From: Pterobdella sp. o SKG-2022 | Taxonomy: Eukaryota > Annelida > Clitellata > Hirudinida > Piscicolidae | DNA length: 64,000 nucleotides | Reading direction: 5' to 3' | NCBI GenBank assembly: GCA_964035795.1 | Contig: OZ038320.1 | Location: 19,300,589-19,364,588 of the forward strand | Part shown: in pieces, positions 1 through 13,956 of the stretch | Layout: each line of letters opens with the position of its first letter | How positions within the stretch are numbered: the stretch's first letter is position 1 | Made by a program: the position numbers and the translations under genes | Notes under the pieces: model-generated | The model's database searches: none | The model's input: the letters and a program-made list of their open reading frames with translations, nothing else | What the model was told of the DNA's origin: nothing

Positions 1-3000
1 TAAGAATAAATAATAAGATAAAATATGAACATTTGAGTAAACATCTTGAGGCTAGAGACAATAAAGCGATAAAGCGAAAATAGAGATATATAAGCGGCTC
101 CGTACAGCCACTAAACGAATTCACTGAGCTCTTTAAACTTTGGGTTTATGTTGTTTTAATTTAAATGTAAAAAAATTTTCTTGAGAACACCAGATTTTGA
201 AACAAAACGTCATGGGTAGTAATTTGTGTGAAGTGTTCAGAAACTTGATTGCTTTTCATAATGTTTAAGTTTCGTTTGTACTGAAACCAATTATCAGGTA
301 TTAAAAATGTTTAAAGAAAAAAAAAACTCGCATTAAACTACAAACTTTCAACGACAAAATTAGTGGCAATTAATGTCATAAATATAACATGAGACAACTG
401 ATGGATAGTGCATATTAATAACGAAACCAATAATCAATGATTGGTCAAATGTTTCCATGCTTAGATCATCTAATGATGGCTTAAAACAAAATGTTTAGTT
501 TTATTTGCTTCTTGTTGTTTTCCATAATATCTGAAAATACTGCCTACATCAAAATTCATCAGCTTAATGAAGGTATTAATGGAAATAATTTTTTGGACTT
601 TTAATAAATAAAAAAAGTTTATAATAAATTTATTTAAGGAACTTTTTTAATTTTTAGAAATTCTAACAAAAATGAGTAATTTTGATTATTTAATTTAATT
701 GTTAATGATAAATATTCAGAGCTTTTCTGCTAAGAGCAGGAATAAAGGAAATGTATATGAACATAATAAATTTACATTTAAATGGATTTCCTATAATAAA
801 GGATAGAAAATCATCAGATTCGTAAAAGATTATTACTTTGTTGACAATGTTATCAACGTTTCTACCAAAATCCTTTTTATTGCCTGAATTTTATTTAGTA
901 AATCTCCTAATTTTTTCATCTTTGATAGATTCCAGATTAGCATATTTTCGCCATTACTGTGAATAATTTTTCAATATTCCTATATCTTCACTAAGCATAA
1001 CAAACAAGTGTCCACTTAATATCTGCTATGATTCTAAACACAAATAAGCGTTATAAATAGCTTATTAATTAAGAATTACTTGCGTCTAATGTTTTTGAAT
1101 TTAAATAAGACAACCATGGCTTTTCTGTTTTATTCCAACCATGATTATATTAAATTTTTATGCATTTATAGTCATTTATTTGATATAAAAAAAATTTATT
1201 TTGAAAAACTGAATTTAAAAAATAAGAATAATAAAACAAGGTTTTTACAAATCGTCTTTCCTATACACATTATCGTGAAAAATAGTGAGATTTCTTTAAA
1301 AATTATAATTTTTATAAAAATTCAAGTTTCACTTATTCAGCACACAAATAAAAACAAACGATATCTCGTATTTTATTTATAGATAAGCATTAAATATTTA
1401 AAGCACTTATAACGCTGTTCGAATGCTTGTCAAGCTAAATGAGACAACATGAATATATTTAAATGAATGCTGAAGTCTGATGTAGATTGCACTCACATTT
1501 TAAACGTTTTTAAAACGAAAAAATTCAAATTGGGTTATATACAATATGAAGCACCGTTTGAAGTTAAATTCTTAGAAAAATATTGTTTAAAATATAAATT
1601 GAAGTTTTTGAATTCGATGTGTACAAGCATCCACTAAAGAAAGTTTTATTTGGAAGTTTATGATGACAAGGATTACTACAGGGTCAATAGAATTCAAATC
1701 AATACTTTTTGCTTGAGTCTTACATTTGATCTTGAGGTTAACTTGGCAATACATTTGCCTGCCAATAATTTATGTTTCTTTTGTTTTGAAACTACTTATA
1801 CACTTATCTTGCTTAATACCTTTCTAATTATTTTTGTAAATGTGCCGCATTACACGCTAGATTAACTTTATTCATTGCCTATATTACAATGATTCGAAAG
1901 TTAAAAAAAACTAATTTAACTAATTTATTACATACGAACCCTAAATCATTTAGAGTCTTTTAAAATGTTCAAAAATTTTTTCATATAGATCAAAACTACT
2001 TTTCCAATAGAAGGATTGAAACTTGGATAAATCCCATTTCTTCTGCACTTTTCGATCGATTTGAACCATCAAATTTGAAGATAAAAACTACTATTTTTCA
2101 AAACATAGTTCACAAAAGAAGCTTTAATTTTTTCCGAGAAAATTCCATTTCTTTCAAATTTTGAAATGCTTGCTTAAAAAACTAAGCTCTTGAAAACTTA
2201 TTCACCAGATTATTCGGTGATTTGCACCAAAAGATCAAGACAACTATGATTACGATTATGAATACTTTTGAGAAGAATCAATAATTGCAAATAAGGTTAA
2301 GATTTCAACCAAGCTAACTTTGATCAAGTTTTTGAATCGGTATGTAATACTCTAAACCTATTCATTATCATTTCTTACTATATTGATATCATGTTACTCT
2401 TCAAAAGTTGTTTTATATTGATAGTGAATAAACAACATTGGTCGATAAATTAAAACTTTATTGCCCATTAATCAATATGAGCATACATTAAGGGATATTC
2501 ACATTAAAAAATTTTTTTGTAGCTCATCAAGAATTGATTTTACACCATCTTGATAACCCAACCACGTAATGTATATAACATGATTCGAAGGTATTAGACC
2601 CTTTTAATTAATTTTTTTTCTAGAAACCACTTGTAAGCAATTATGCTTTTATTCAAATCATTTTCACACCATCAAATCCATTTTAAAATCAACTTGATTC
2701 AAGCTTTTGCCTGCTTTTTGTTTGAGCAAATTTTGAATAAATAATCACGCAAAACTCTGAGCCTCATGTGACCTGCATTGAGCTTATTAGAAAAAATTTA
2801 ATTGAAAAAAACCATAACTATTCAATAAAGCTTTTGTACTTGTTTTGCATATAAGAGATGGTTGCAAAATGAAGCTTTACACAAAGTATGCATACAAAAT
2901 TAACTTCAATGCATTATAGACTGTGTCACTGCGTGGTATTCTAATTGATGTACTAAAAATAATAATTGGAGAGAGAGAATAAAGACGATGCTGAAAATAG

Positions 3001-6000
3001 CTCTGTATAAACGTTAATGGCCTCAAATAAACCTATATTTTTATAAGGCATTCATAGCTGTCACGTGAAGTAAAAACTCCTAATAGAAATTCATATTCTT
3101 CTTGTGTTCCTCACAACTTGCAACCGTGAGGCACAAAATAAAATATATTCATTCAAAAAATGATGAATCGAGTTTTTCATTTTTTATTTCTGCTTGCTTT
3201 TCCTTCATCACGTCTCACAGGATCAGCAGAAGAAAAACTCATTTGCAAAATTTTATATGAAAAGCCATAATATCGACGTTTTGATAAAGGAATGAACAAA
3301 CTTCAAATATTTCCATTGATCTTTGCGTTAAATTATGTATATTCAGTTTGTCTATCGAACGGCAGTTTTAAGATGTCTACTCAAAATAAACCTAAAAATT
3401 GAGCCTCAGAAGGTTTTTCATGAATTTAATTTTAATAACTAAATGAATCAAACAAAGTTTGTCAAAAATTATTTTGACACAGCCACTGCACTATTTCATA
3501 CGACAAATATACACAATATTCACAAACTTTGAAAAACTAACTTTGATGAAACTGAATTTATAGTTTCTTTTTCTATTAAAACTTCATCTCTAACCCGAAA
3601 ACTACTGAGCAATGGAAAAGTTCACGCAAGAGTTGCAGTTGTTGAAATTTCTAAAAAGAATCACTTCCCCGAGAATGGATTGAAGTTATAATAATTCATA
3701 TTGATGAAAATGTATGAAGGGAAGAACGGAGAATTGCAAAAAAAATTGATGTGTGCGCATCTGGCAAGTTTATTGCAAACTGTAAAAATGTCAAATCTTA
3801 TTTAATACATTGTAATTTAAAAGTAACGAGAAATCTTTGCAGTTTTAAAGAAAAAAGAACATTTAAAAAATGTCAAGTTTTGGCGTGCTTTACTTCTTAT
3901 TTACACAGTGAACATTTTCCACTTGAAATAATTAAAATCAATTTTAATTTTAATTAAAAATCAAGTGACACATACTGCAAAATGAGAAGCTAAGCACGAC
4001 TAAATTGAAGTTATTTTTACTCATCCTTAAAGCAAGTTGTTAGGAGCGAAATCTTTCAGTTTTTTTAGTAGTATAATGAACAAAATAATCAAACAATGAT
4101 AGGAATAAGTTGTTTTAGATTTGACGTTCAAATTATTTTACACTCATTAAAATGTTTATCCCTTTACACTTAGTTCAGTATTTAAAATCATTTTGAACTC
4201 ATTATTATTTTTATTGCATAAGCAAAGGGTGAAACAGCTTTTGTAATTTGATAAAGTCAAAGTCTAACAAGCGTACTTTTGAACGTATGAACCACGCCTT
4301 CGAACACCCGTTGTATAAAAGTTTTATTTCGATAACCAAATAAAAGTAAATAATTTATATAGGAGAAAATAACATCAAATTATATGTTAAATGTTATTTT
4401 ATGAGACTATCATATAATGTGGGACCATTAAAAGTGCATTAGAGCATGCGGTCATTTTATGTCGACCTTTCTATTTCGTTGCATTATCTTGCAATTAATA
4501 TCTCGTTTATTTTAAGTTTTTGTTTAAACTGGAAAAACTGCTTTTCAAGCTTATTTTTATTTGATCAAACAAAAACTGTTTTTTCAAAAATGATTAAGGA
4601 TTTAAAATGTTATAGAATGGTCGTGGATGTTTTAAAACCACATGTACCAAACCAGCTGCGATGAACATAAAGGAGTTTTACTGAAATCCAGTAACAACAT
4701 TTAAAATATAATCCTTCAAGAGATGAATTTTTTTTAGATTTTTTTATATAGGTTTCTATAAAAGTTCTAATTAATTTCTTTTAGAACTATTGACGCATCA
4801 GTCTTGACTGGTGAAGAATCTTCCGCAGGTTCTTGTGTTTCAATGCAGAATTCTATGCTTCAAAGACCGTTTGAAAGCTTCAGTTGTGTTTGTTTTGTAA
4901 ATTAAAACTTTATATTTATCGTGCAGTTTCAAAAGAACATTTGAAGAGAATTAACTTTTGTATACATACTATTACAGAATTTGGTTTGAAGAATTTTTAA
5001 ATAATATATTCTCTTGCGATGTTTCAATCAGTTATTTTTAATCAAGTATACAATCAGCTTTTGTCGTTTTAATACTTGATTTAGTTTTTTGGTTCTTTTC
5101 AAACAATAAAGAGAAGGATAAATCATATTGTTTCGGATATAACCAAGTTCCACATAAATATAATCATTGCAAGCTTTTTACTCGCCTCTAAGGACTCAGC
5201 ATGAAAAGCTTTGATTAAATCTTCAAAATTATCGAAGTTTCATTTTTGTTTGTTGTTTTTTTTAAAAATTACAAAACAAATTTTTAATGCATGACGTTTT
5301 GTCTATAACTCTGATTTTATCGAATCTAATTATTGTTACTTGCAATTAAACTTCACAAAAATAAACTCAGCGACAGTTACCAAATCAATGTCTTTTGGTG
5401 GCATTTGAATGGCAGTAAGAACAATTTTTATAGCATCTATAAAGGCAATCTGAAAAATCTTTTATGAAAATCAAAGATTTTTGGAAAACAATTGTTAAAC
5501 ACATAAACGATAATAAATCATACTTGAAGTGGTTTGAAGCATTGTGAGCTTCCCAAGCAAAAGCTTACATACCTTAAAGGCTTTTTGTAGATCTCGATAA
5601 CAAAATTCCTATAGGAAAAGTATAAATTCAAGTTTTATTTAAAATAAAGGACCCATCGTTAGTTAGATTAATCGATGCAGACGACTCACCCTTGAATGTA
5701 TTATTTTGAATTTCAGTCGAGCTTCGTTGTTGCATTAGAAAAACTTTACATTCTTTTGTTCAAAAAGTGAATTAAAAACAAAAGGCATGTATTTTTTTAC
5801 TTCAATAGAAGTTTTATAAAATTTTCACCAAAAAGTTTTCGTTTGAAAATATAATTATAAAAGAATTTATATTAATACAACTTTTATACATAATATAACA
5901 TTTAATATAATTTAATATATTTTTAATTTATAAATTCTCATCAAATACTTGGAAAATTTGTTAGATGGATGGTGATTCATTAAGATATATCTGAGTCCTG

Positions 6001-7761
6001 TGCGTGTATGTGGTTGAAAACCAAATTAAATATCTTCAACATTAATATGTACTATAATCTTCAAAGGTATCATCCTAATCCACCTGCTACAACACTTTAT
6101 TAAGTTTTTAAAATCTCACCACATTTTCCCATAACTTTCCTTTGAAGATAATGTTTATAAAGTGGAAACTTTCACTGCTGAATAAATAGTATTGCCACAT
6201 TTGCTTTAAACACCATGAATTTCCATTTTTCGAAAAACCTATTAGAATTTAAATAATATTAGTATACAATGTCTTTATATAGAGAAATATTATCTACTTT
6301 ATTGACTTTCTCTTCTGAGACGCGATGAGAACTTTCGACGTCTTTTTGCCCACATATACCGTTTCCGGAAAACTTCATTAATTTTTTTTGATTTTTGGTA
6401 TGTTTAATATTATTTTTGAAATCAATGTTTAGCAATAATAATGTCACAAGATAAAATCTCCTCCAATAGCGTTACATACTATACCATTTATCTTGATTCA
6501 ACACAATTCAACACAAAGCTATAAGTCTTTTTTAAAATGGGTTTTACGTTGCAAACGTAGATTTAAAATGTTTTTACTTTTGAAATTGTATTTGCCGAGC
6601 ATGAATTCGATCAAAAAGGTTGAGTAAATGGTTAATATTTGGTGGGAAAACTTTTAGCATCAGTTCTCATACGAAATAAAAAACATTGGAAAGAAATTTA
6701 AATAATTTTTGTAAAACTTTTTTAGTGTAACCATGTCTTAGAACTCAAATGCCTATGGCTATCAGTCTAACGCTGTCTTATGGAAGATTTTTCCGGCTTC
6801 TAAAAGTTTATCCGTAAAATCCAAAATTATTGATATTTTTTCATTTTTCTGTGAACATGATGTGCAGTGCATTATAATAACTCTCAATTTAATGCTTGAA
6901 ATGAATTCAAAGCGCCCAATGTAAGAAAAATTGCGTATTTTGGTGCTTTTTCACAATGGTTAAATATGAATGAAAATACAATAATGAACACCAATAATTT
7001 TTATTTTTAAAAAACGTAACAACTGTTTCAATGTCAAACTTTCAAACTTTTTTGACGCCGTTTTGCTGGAGGCTATTTTTTCTTTTCACAACAAAATTTT
7101 CATAAATTTTTGAGTAGTTTTTGTGGTAAAGCATTCATAAAACAACCTCAAAAACTTTTTAAAAAACTTGTTATCTTTGTTTTAATTCATTTGTTTTTCA
7201 ATAAAATAAGCTCATCTTTTTGTAACAACATTTTCTTGATGTTTATGAAAACTAACTAAAATATTTAGATAAAAGGTTTTTCATATTTTCATTGAAACAG
7301 ATGATGTTGATTTTGAGCTGATACATATACTTGAGAAAAAACACATACGAATTAATCAAATGGAAGATATTTGGTAGAGTAGCGAGTGGGATCGCAAGGT
7401 TTATTGAATGAATCAGAAACGACCGTGCGTTTGGTATTAGCTCTGGCAGCGCTGTAGTAACAATGAATGTCATTTTGATCCATTATGAGCTTCTTTGCCT
7501 TCTTGCTTGCCCAAGATTCCCAGTAGCTGAGGCACAAAATGAATGAAAGTTGGCCAAGTTTTTGTTAAAATTTTCAGCAGAAAAATATTTCACCTTGGTT
7601 CTTCAGAAAAATTTTTGACTGCAGATTATCGGAACTTGAAAAAATGACTTGGTTATCAGTCACTTTTTGAGCTCTTTTGTGGCTGCTGCTTGGCCAAAAT
7701 AATTCAAGCAGCTTTCTTCTTTGCTTGATATGAAATGCACCACCTTTAATGAGGGTGTCAT
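1..7761. other. AT-rich DNA with no recognisable gene
   Basis: Open frames are short, low in complexity and Phe/Lys/Asn/Ile-rich, as expected by chance at this base composition. I see no splice-linked exons, RNA genes or mobile-element domains. Confidence 0.6.
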
Positions 7762-7816
7762 ATGGGAAGGAGAAGTAAGTATGGCTCTGAAGTGCCCCTT
7801 AGTCTGTCTGTGAACA

Positions 7817-8060
7817 ATGGTGCTGATGATGATAATGATGCTGGTGATGATAATGATGCTGGTGATGATAATGATGCTAACGATGATAGTGGTGCTGGTG
7901 ATGGTAATGATGCTTGGAATGATGATGATGATTATAATGATGCTGGTGATGATAAGGATTATAGTGATGGAGATGATGCTGGTGATGATAATGATGTTGG
8001 TGAAGATAATGATGCCGGTGAAGATAATGATGCTGGTGATTATATTGATAGAAGTGACGA
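7817..8060 (+). repeat. Imperfect 18-bp minisatellite encoding Asp/Gly/Asn/Ala-rich peptide if translated
   Basis: Units of the form GGTGATGATAATGATGCT recur with point changes and small insertions. They sit inside an open frame of 134 codons (7762-8166) that would read as repeated GDDNDA. No family domain, splice signals or homologous flanks support a gene, so I treat this as a repeat. Confidence 0.85.
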
Positions 8061-8520
8061 TATTGACTTTTTGTTATTATTGTACATGAGATGTGTTTTG
8101 TTGATTTTTTTTAATTGTTTTAAAAATTTTCTTCGATGCAAAAATTTCAGGATGAAAACAATTTAAATTCCCAATGTGATTATGGAACAATTGAAAGTTT
8201 AATTTCAAATTTAAATAAAAATTTTTTTCCAAAATTCAAATAAAAAATCAGGTGAAAAAAAACTTGATATAAACAATTCGAAAGTCGAGAGCCTCATAAA
8301 TTAAACATTGAATTAGCAAGATGCTTTATTGATGTTTCCAATATGCATTTGAAACTTTTAACTTCACCTTCATTTCAATCTTAATGTCGATAAATAGAAT
8401 TAAAAAATTTGACGAACAAGTTTTATAATTAAACTATAGTAAAGCTTAATGAGAAACAAGATGTGACATCCAGAAAAAATTGTGATCATTTTTGTTGAAG
8501 TATAATAGCCTAAATCAAAT

Positions 8521-8709
8521 TTTAAGGTCAACAAACACAAAGTATATATTTAAAAAAAAACACGAAGCTTAGTACATTTTATAAGTATTAAAAAAAGTAA
8601 AAAAAGGATAAATTTATTCATCATTTATTATCACTTGATAATGTCAGCTAGTCTTACGAAAAGCTTCGTGTCTTTTTTAAAATAAATACTTTGTGTCTGT
8701 TGACTTTAC
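8521..8709. repeat. Foldback element with arms of about 50 bp
   Basis: The left arm 8521-8570 and the right arm 8655-8709 are inverted copies with roughly 85% agreement, sharing CACAAAGTAT and CACGAAGCTT cores. The spacer of about 85 nt is AT-rich and noncoding. This fits a MITE or foldback element; no target-site duplication was identified. Confidence 0.75.
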
Positions 8710-9071
8710 AATAATTTTTGTTGTTGAAATGTATGTGAAAAAAAGTTTGAATATCAAGAAGGAAAATATTCTGTTCATTAAAATAGAATAACCAACTTTG
8801 ATAGAATTAACGTTTTGATCAAAGGATTATATGGATTATCGAAATCTTAAGTAAATTCATCAAAAAGAATAATGAAATTAACATTATGAATATCTATAGA
8901 AGTTTTATATCCTTTTTTAGTTTTTCTTTTATACACTGTAATTCACCAGTTTCCTACCAAAAAAGTGTAAATGACACATGTCAACAAATTTGATGTAGTT
9001 TAATAAATGTATATACACAATATTTAAATGTAAAAACGTTTTATAATGAATTTTTCCAACACTGGATGTTA

Positions 9072-9120
9072 TTATAAAGTACGAAGATCTTCTTTTAATG
9101 AAAAGCTTCGTACTTTATAA
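9072..9120. repeat. Perfect 15-bp hairpin
   Basis: TTATAAAGTACGAAG (9072-9086) and its exact reverse complement (9106-9120) are separated by 19 nt. The right arm shares GAAAAGCTTCGT with the right arm of the foldback element at 8.5 kb. Confidence 0.8.
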
Positions 9121-12100
9121 GTAAAAAACTCAGAGCTCAAAGATTTTTATTTTACTTTGGGTTGAGTAAACCCCAACATTGGATAGACTTCACAAGAAAT
9201 ATGAGAAAATTATAATGAAAACTACAAAAAATAACAACACCCTCATAATTAAACTGTTTAAACTTTTCTACCCCTTTATTCAATAAATAAAAACTAAGAA
9301 TTTCTTTACAGCAATCTGCCTTGAGTTTATTTTATAAAAATGTTTAAAAATTTACATCTTTAGCTATATTGATACTGTTTATATTTTTTATAATTAATTT
9401 AATATGTTTGAATAAGATTGGCTTTTTCACGTTATCAATACGACTAAAGACGAAGTATCGTATTTTGGCATATTGCATCAACTTAAATGCACTCAAACTG
9501 AACTTGTAAGCATACCATTAACTGTGGGGGTTTTTATTTATTTTATATTTCAGCTAGCAAATCCAAAATGAATTTCACTCAATATACTGTGAAGCAACTT
9601 CCAAAACAACTTAACTTTAAACAATTGTGGAAAACCTTCTGCTAATATTCTTAGTGTCGACTTTAGGATTGACCTTTTAATTTGAAATTTTTGAGTTGGC
9701 TTTTAAAATAAAATTAAACTTTCTTTTATTTAAGAAGTTGTGGTCTAACTCAATAAAGTTTTTGAAGAATTTCTTTTGTTTTCTTTTGTAGACACAATAA
9801 AACACATTATGGCATTGACTTTGATAACAGTTTGGAAGCAAAGTTAAAATTGCCACGCTGGTTTTTTAAAAACAAAAGATTTGAAATATAGAATGATTTA
9901 AATTTTACTTCATTTTCCAACAAACTCTAAGAAAAACTATTATTCTCTCATATTTCGAGACCCAAATAGATCCAAAGTCAATTTTGAAATAGAAAGAAAA
10001 ATTCAAAGTTTTTGAAATAGGTTATGAAAACTATTTTATTTAATTGAATGAAAAGCCCCTATATGGGGTTTTAAGGAATTATATAAAGTTTCAACAATCC
10101 AAACAAAAGAATAAAAAAATGATGCCTATAAAAAAGTTTTATGATAAACATAAAAAATAATCAAAATTTTAAAAAAGAAATTTAAAAAACTGAAATTTCC
10201 TATTAGGAGAGTCGACTTAAGCTGGAATTTTGAGAGAAAGTGATAATTGTGGACAATCAGTTTCCAAATGTTTATGACTTAAGACTTTTAGCTTTTTTTG
10301 ATATAGGTTGAATTACTGGTGAGCAAGGCAACAATAAAACACGACCACAGCTCGAACTCTGCACTACACACATGCTTTTATGTCACATCTAGAGACTTGC
10401 CTCTATTCATAAATCTCCCAAATTCAATTGCTCTTGTTTCCATACTCCTTTTTATTGCTAATTAATTATTAATCGAAACCTTTTGGCATTAATTGACAAA
10501 TGTTGTTTAGTCTTTTTGATCCTACTAATCTTATTCGAACGAAATTAATTATGGAGAATATTGAATTTTCATGAGGATTTTGTAAACTCATTGAAGAAGA
10601 CTCAAAAAACTTTGAAATCAATTAAAAAAATTTTTTCTTTAAATTGAAAACTATTTTCAAAGTTTTCATTTGATCTCTTAATCGACACAAGCTTTTAGAA
10701 ATTGTCCCAAGCACTTTAATGTTGTAATTTGTTGAATTTCATACAGCCGGTAAGAATTGAAGTCTAAGACCGTATTAAAATTAACAAGTTCATTATGAAA
10801 TAGTGAATCAAACAAAATTTCCCAGATGGAAATCTTTTATGACATTTAGCAGCAATTTTATATCATTGTGCAAATACTGATGGAAAGTATCCCGTTGACG
10901 TTTAAAAAAGCGCCCACTGCACATTGGTAGTTTACATTTACATGCCTCTGAAAATATTAACACTTGGTAGGTTACAAACATTTCTATCTGGCCACTGCGA
11001 TAAGTCGATTAAAATTTTCATTTTTGATTGCTTCATTAATGAATCACTTAATGTGGATAAGTTTTTTATCATTTAATTTCCCAGAGACATTTTATGTATG
11101 TTTTGTATAGCAATTAAACTTTTTAAAACATCAATTGAGGATTCATACATTTATTTAATAGAAAAGCTATAATTTTCGTTAAGTATAGCCTTCTCATAAA
11201 ACGTTAGCATCATTTAACTATTTTGTAGAATATTGTACATGTATGTGTAATGAGGATTCAAAAATTTGTATAGACTACTTTAATGTTGTTGAAGTTTGAA
11301 AAATTGGTTTTTCATTGAAATTTATAAAAAATCAATAAAAGTTATCAATGTGTTTGAGTAGCAAACAATGATGAAATTGAGAATATTTTAAAAATAGTAC
11401 AGTACCTAATAAACACCTAACTTAAAATGAGAAAATTATTGAATGTATGACTCCAAATTTACAGAGTATTTTGAATATGAATTTTAAAAAGTAATCATTT
11501 TTATAATTCCAAAACCCCCTTGGATTCACGGAAAACCACTATGAGAGTTGATGTTTTAGTTCAGCCTGCATAAGCACTCATAATTCAAACACAACATTTC
11601 AAATATAACTTTTATTATTTATCGCCTACAATATTAACACAAGATTTACAAGTTTGACAAATTCCATACAAATAAAGTTTTAAACCATCCTTGAACGCAT
11701 ACAACGAAAAGGTGCTTTTAATTTATTCAAATACACAGCAAGATTAAGAACTTCAATAAGAGCATATGTTCCCATCTTAACTGCTTCAAATACGTTTCTA
11801 AATTATTGTTATATCAATAAAAAAAGGATCTTTCAAAAGCTATTTTCAAAACAACATTTGTTGTTAGTACTTTTCCAAATCCTTATTTTTCATTCTTCTC
11901 ATTAGAAAAACACTTTGCCTAATTTTCAATGTTTCAAAAAAGTTGGAAAGGAAATGATAGATAATGAATTATTTACAAAACAAAACTAAAAACTTTTGAC
12001 GTATTCATTAAATTTTATGAATTATTTAATTTTTTGTATACAAATGTTTTTAAACTTTTCAAGAAATCAAAATTTACTAACTGAGAAAATACAAACACTC

Positions 12101-12712
12101 AATAAATAATGAATGAATTTTGGAAAAAAAACTTTTTCAGCAAAAATACTTTCCATGGCTAAATTTTTAAATATGACACCGACTAGCAAGACATTTCATC
12201 GTTGGGGAGTTTGAAGTTATCAAAGAACTAGAATCGAATTAAATTCATCTTTTTCCGTGCGTTAATTATTCATTTTTTAAAAAACTTCTTTGTTGAAATT
12301 AAAACAAGCGAAAATTCTATGGACATAATTCGAGCTAGTAACAGTTTTTTCAAGTTATTTTTTTTTCAAGTTGAAACTTCTGCATTAAAAATTTGTGAGT
12401 TTCAAATTATTTTTTTGGTCTTTTATTCACTGATGTTTTGTTAAAGCAGTTTATAACACTGTCTTTCAAACACTATCTTTCAATCTTCCACCCTCCACTC
12501 ACGTATTGCAATAAAGAAATAATAAGTTTAATCTTATGCAACATAACTTTGTCGTGGAATAGAAATAGTTTCAAACTCATTAGAAAAACTAACATCCATT
12601 TAATAAAAATAATATTGCTTTGAAAACAAAACTCAAGTGCTTATAAAATCGCAGTTAGCATTATTTTGAGACTAAATTAAAAGTCCAATGTGTTTTTGAT
12701 GTTTATTTTATG
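9121..12712. other. AT-rich DNA with no recognisable gene
   Basis: Apart from the dispersed repeat near 11.15 kb, nothing is supported here. Confidence 0.6.
11145..11206 (+). repeat. Dispersed repeat, copy 1
   Basis: This segment resembles 61711-61773. Both have ATACATTTATT, then CTATAATTTTCG, then TAGCCTT and TCATAAAACGTTA in the same order and spacing. Confidence 0.6.
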
Positions 12713-12859
12713 CTACCTTTATATGACTTTTCTTTTTAGTTTCTCTTCGTTTCCACACGTCCATTCTTAACTTTTCATTAGCCTCACAATGCCAGTCTTT
12801 GTCGGGTTTGATGCCCGTCCAAATGATTTGGAGTTTTATTACTATGACATCATTTCAAA
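12713..12859 (-). other. Unassigned open segment of higher complexity
   Basis: About 48 codons are open on the minus strand, including WTGIKPDKDWHCEANEKLRM and then a basic tail. G+C is higher than in the flanks. No start, donor or acceptor is convincing, and no family is recognised. The plus strand is also partly open here (MPVFVGFDARPND). Confidence 0.2.
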
Positions 12860-13742
12860 AAAACTCCATTAAGAAATGCCTTAACTGAACAACTATTTGC
12901 AACGTTATGTTTTCAATTTTATGGCATTCATTCAGAATTTGTAGTGCCTATATTTTTAAAGTTGCAATACAGGTTACAGATGGATACTAGCATAAGATTA
13001 CTAATGGTCTCTCACCCTTGTCAATACATTAACCTTATCACTTGATAACAGCGCTCCGACAAAAACATTAATACGATTTATTGACTTTTTCATGTTATAA
13101 AGTTTTTTGATTTCACATTATAAAAATGGAAATATTCGATAAAAAGATTAGTTGATCAAGAACTAACTAATTGTATCTCATACAGAATAAAACTTGAAGT
13201 TTTAAAATTCTTTCCAAAAGTTCAATTTCAAAAAGAGGTGCAAGATTGGATGTATGACATTGTTATTACTTAAGCTCGAGAATCGTCTGGCTGAAATAAG
13301 GCAGTTGAATGCTTGCATTGAATAGAACGTTTTGACTACATTTTAGTATCATATTTTTTGCATATACCTGGATAATTTTTGATTTTTCGATGATGGGCTT
13401 TTATTTTCAAAAACAATAGTTGGTTTTATTCAGAAATTTTCTGTTCATTAGCCCATGTTTGTATTTGTCAAACCTTTTAAAAAAATTTAAAAACAATTTA
13501 TAATGTCTGAATTAAAAATTAAAATAACTTGATGAACAATAATAATGATGTATGTAGACACCTTTAACTATTTAAAAATTAATAAGTAGAAAAAAACGGA
13601 AAGAAGAAAGCATTTTGAAAGACAGACAAAGCCGATTTGAACATTGTTATAGTTAAAGATGAAGACACCAGGAATAATAACAAAGTATCAACCGACAACT
13701 ACACAGAAGCAAGCCTAGGAAAAAATCTTAAAATAACTAGGC

Positions 13743-13956
13743 TTGAAGAAGAAAATTCTTTGTCACTGTACAAATGTGCGAACAGGCAGAAAAACGGTTA
13801 GTCATCTTGTTTCAGAATGTGAAAAAATTATTCAAAAATCAAAAAGACAAAGCATTAAAAAATTTAAACACAAGCTTATTCAAAATTTACGAAGGGATAT
13901 TAGCTCAAAAAATAGTGAAGAAGCGAAGCAGCAATGAAATGACAAATTTCAGTTAA
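13743..13956 (+). pseudogene. Possible LINE-type ORF C-terminal fragment
   Basis: A 64-codon open stretch contains CHCTNVRTGRKTVSHLVSEC, which has the C-x-C...H-x4-C layout and the TVSH-x3-EC signature seen near the C-terminus of many non-LTR retrotransposon polymerases, followed by a basic segment. No upstream polymerase domain is readable, so this would be a short dead fragment. It could belong to the same family as the fragment near 25 kb, but I cannot test that here. Confidence 0.4.
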
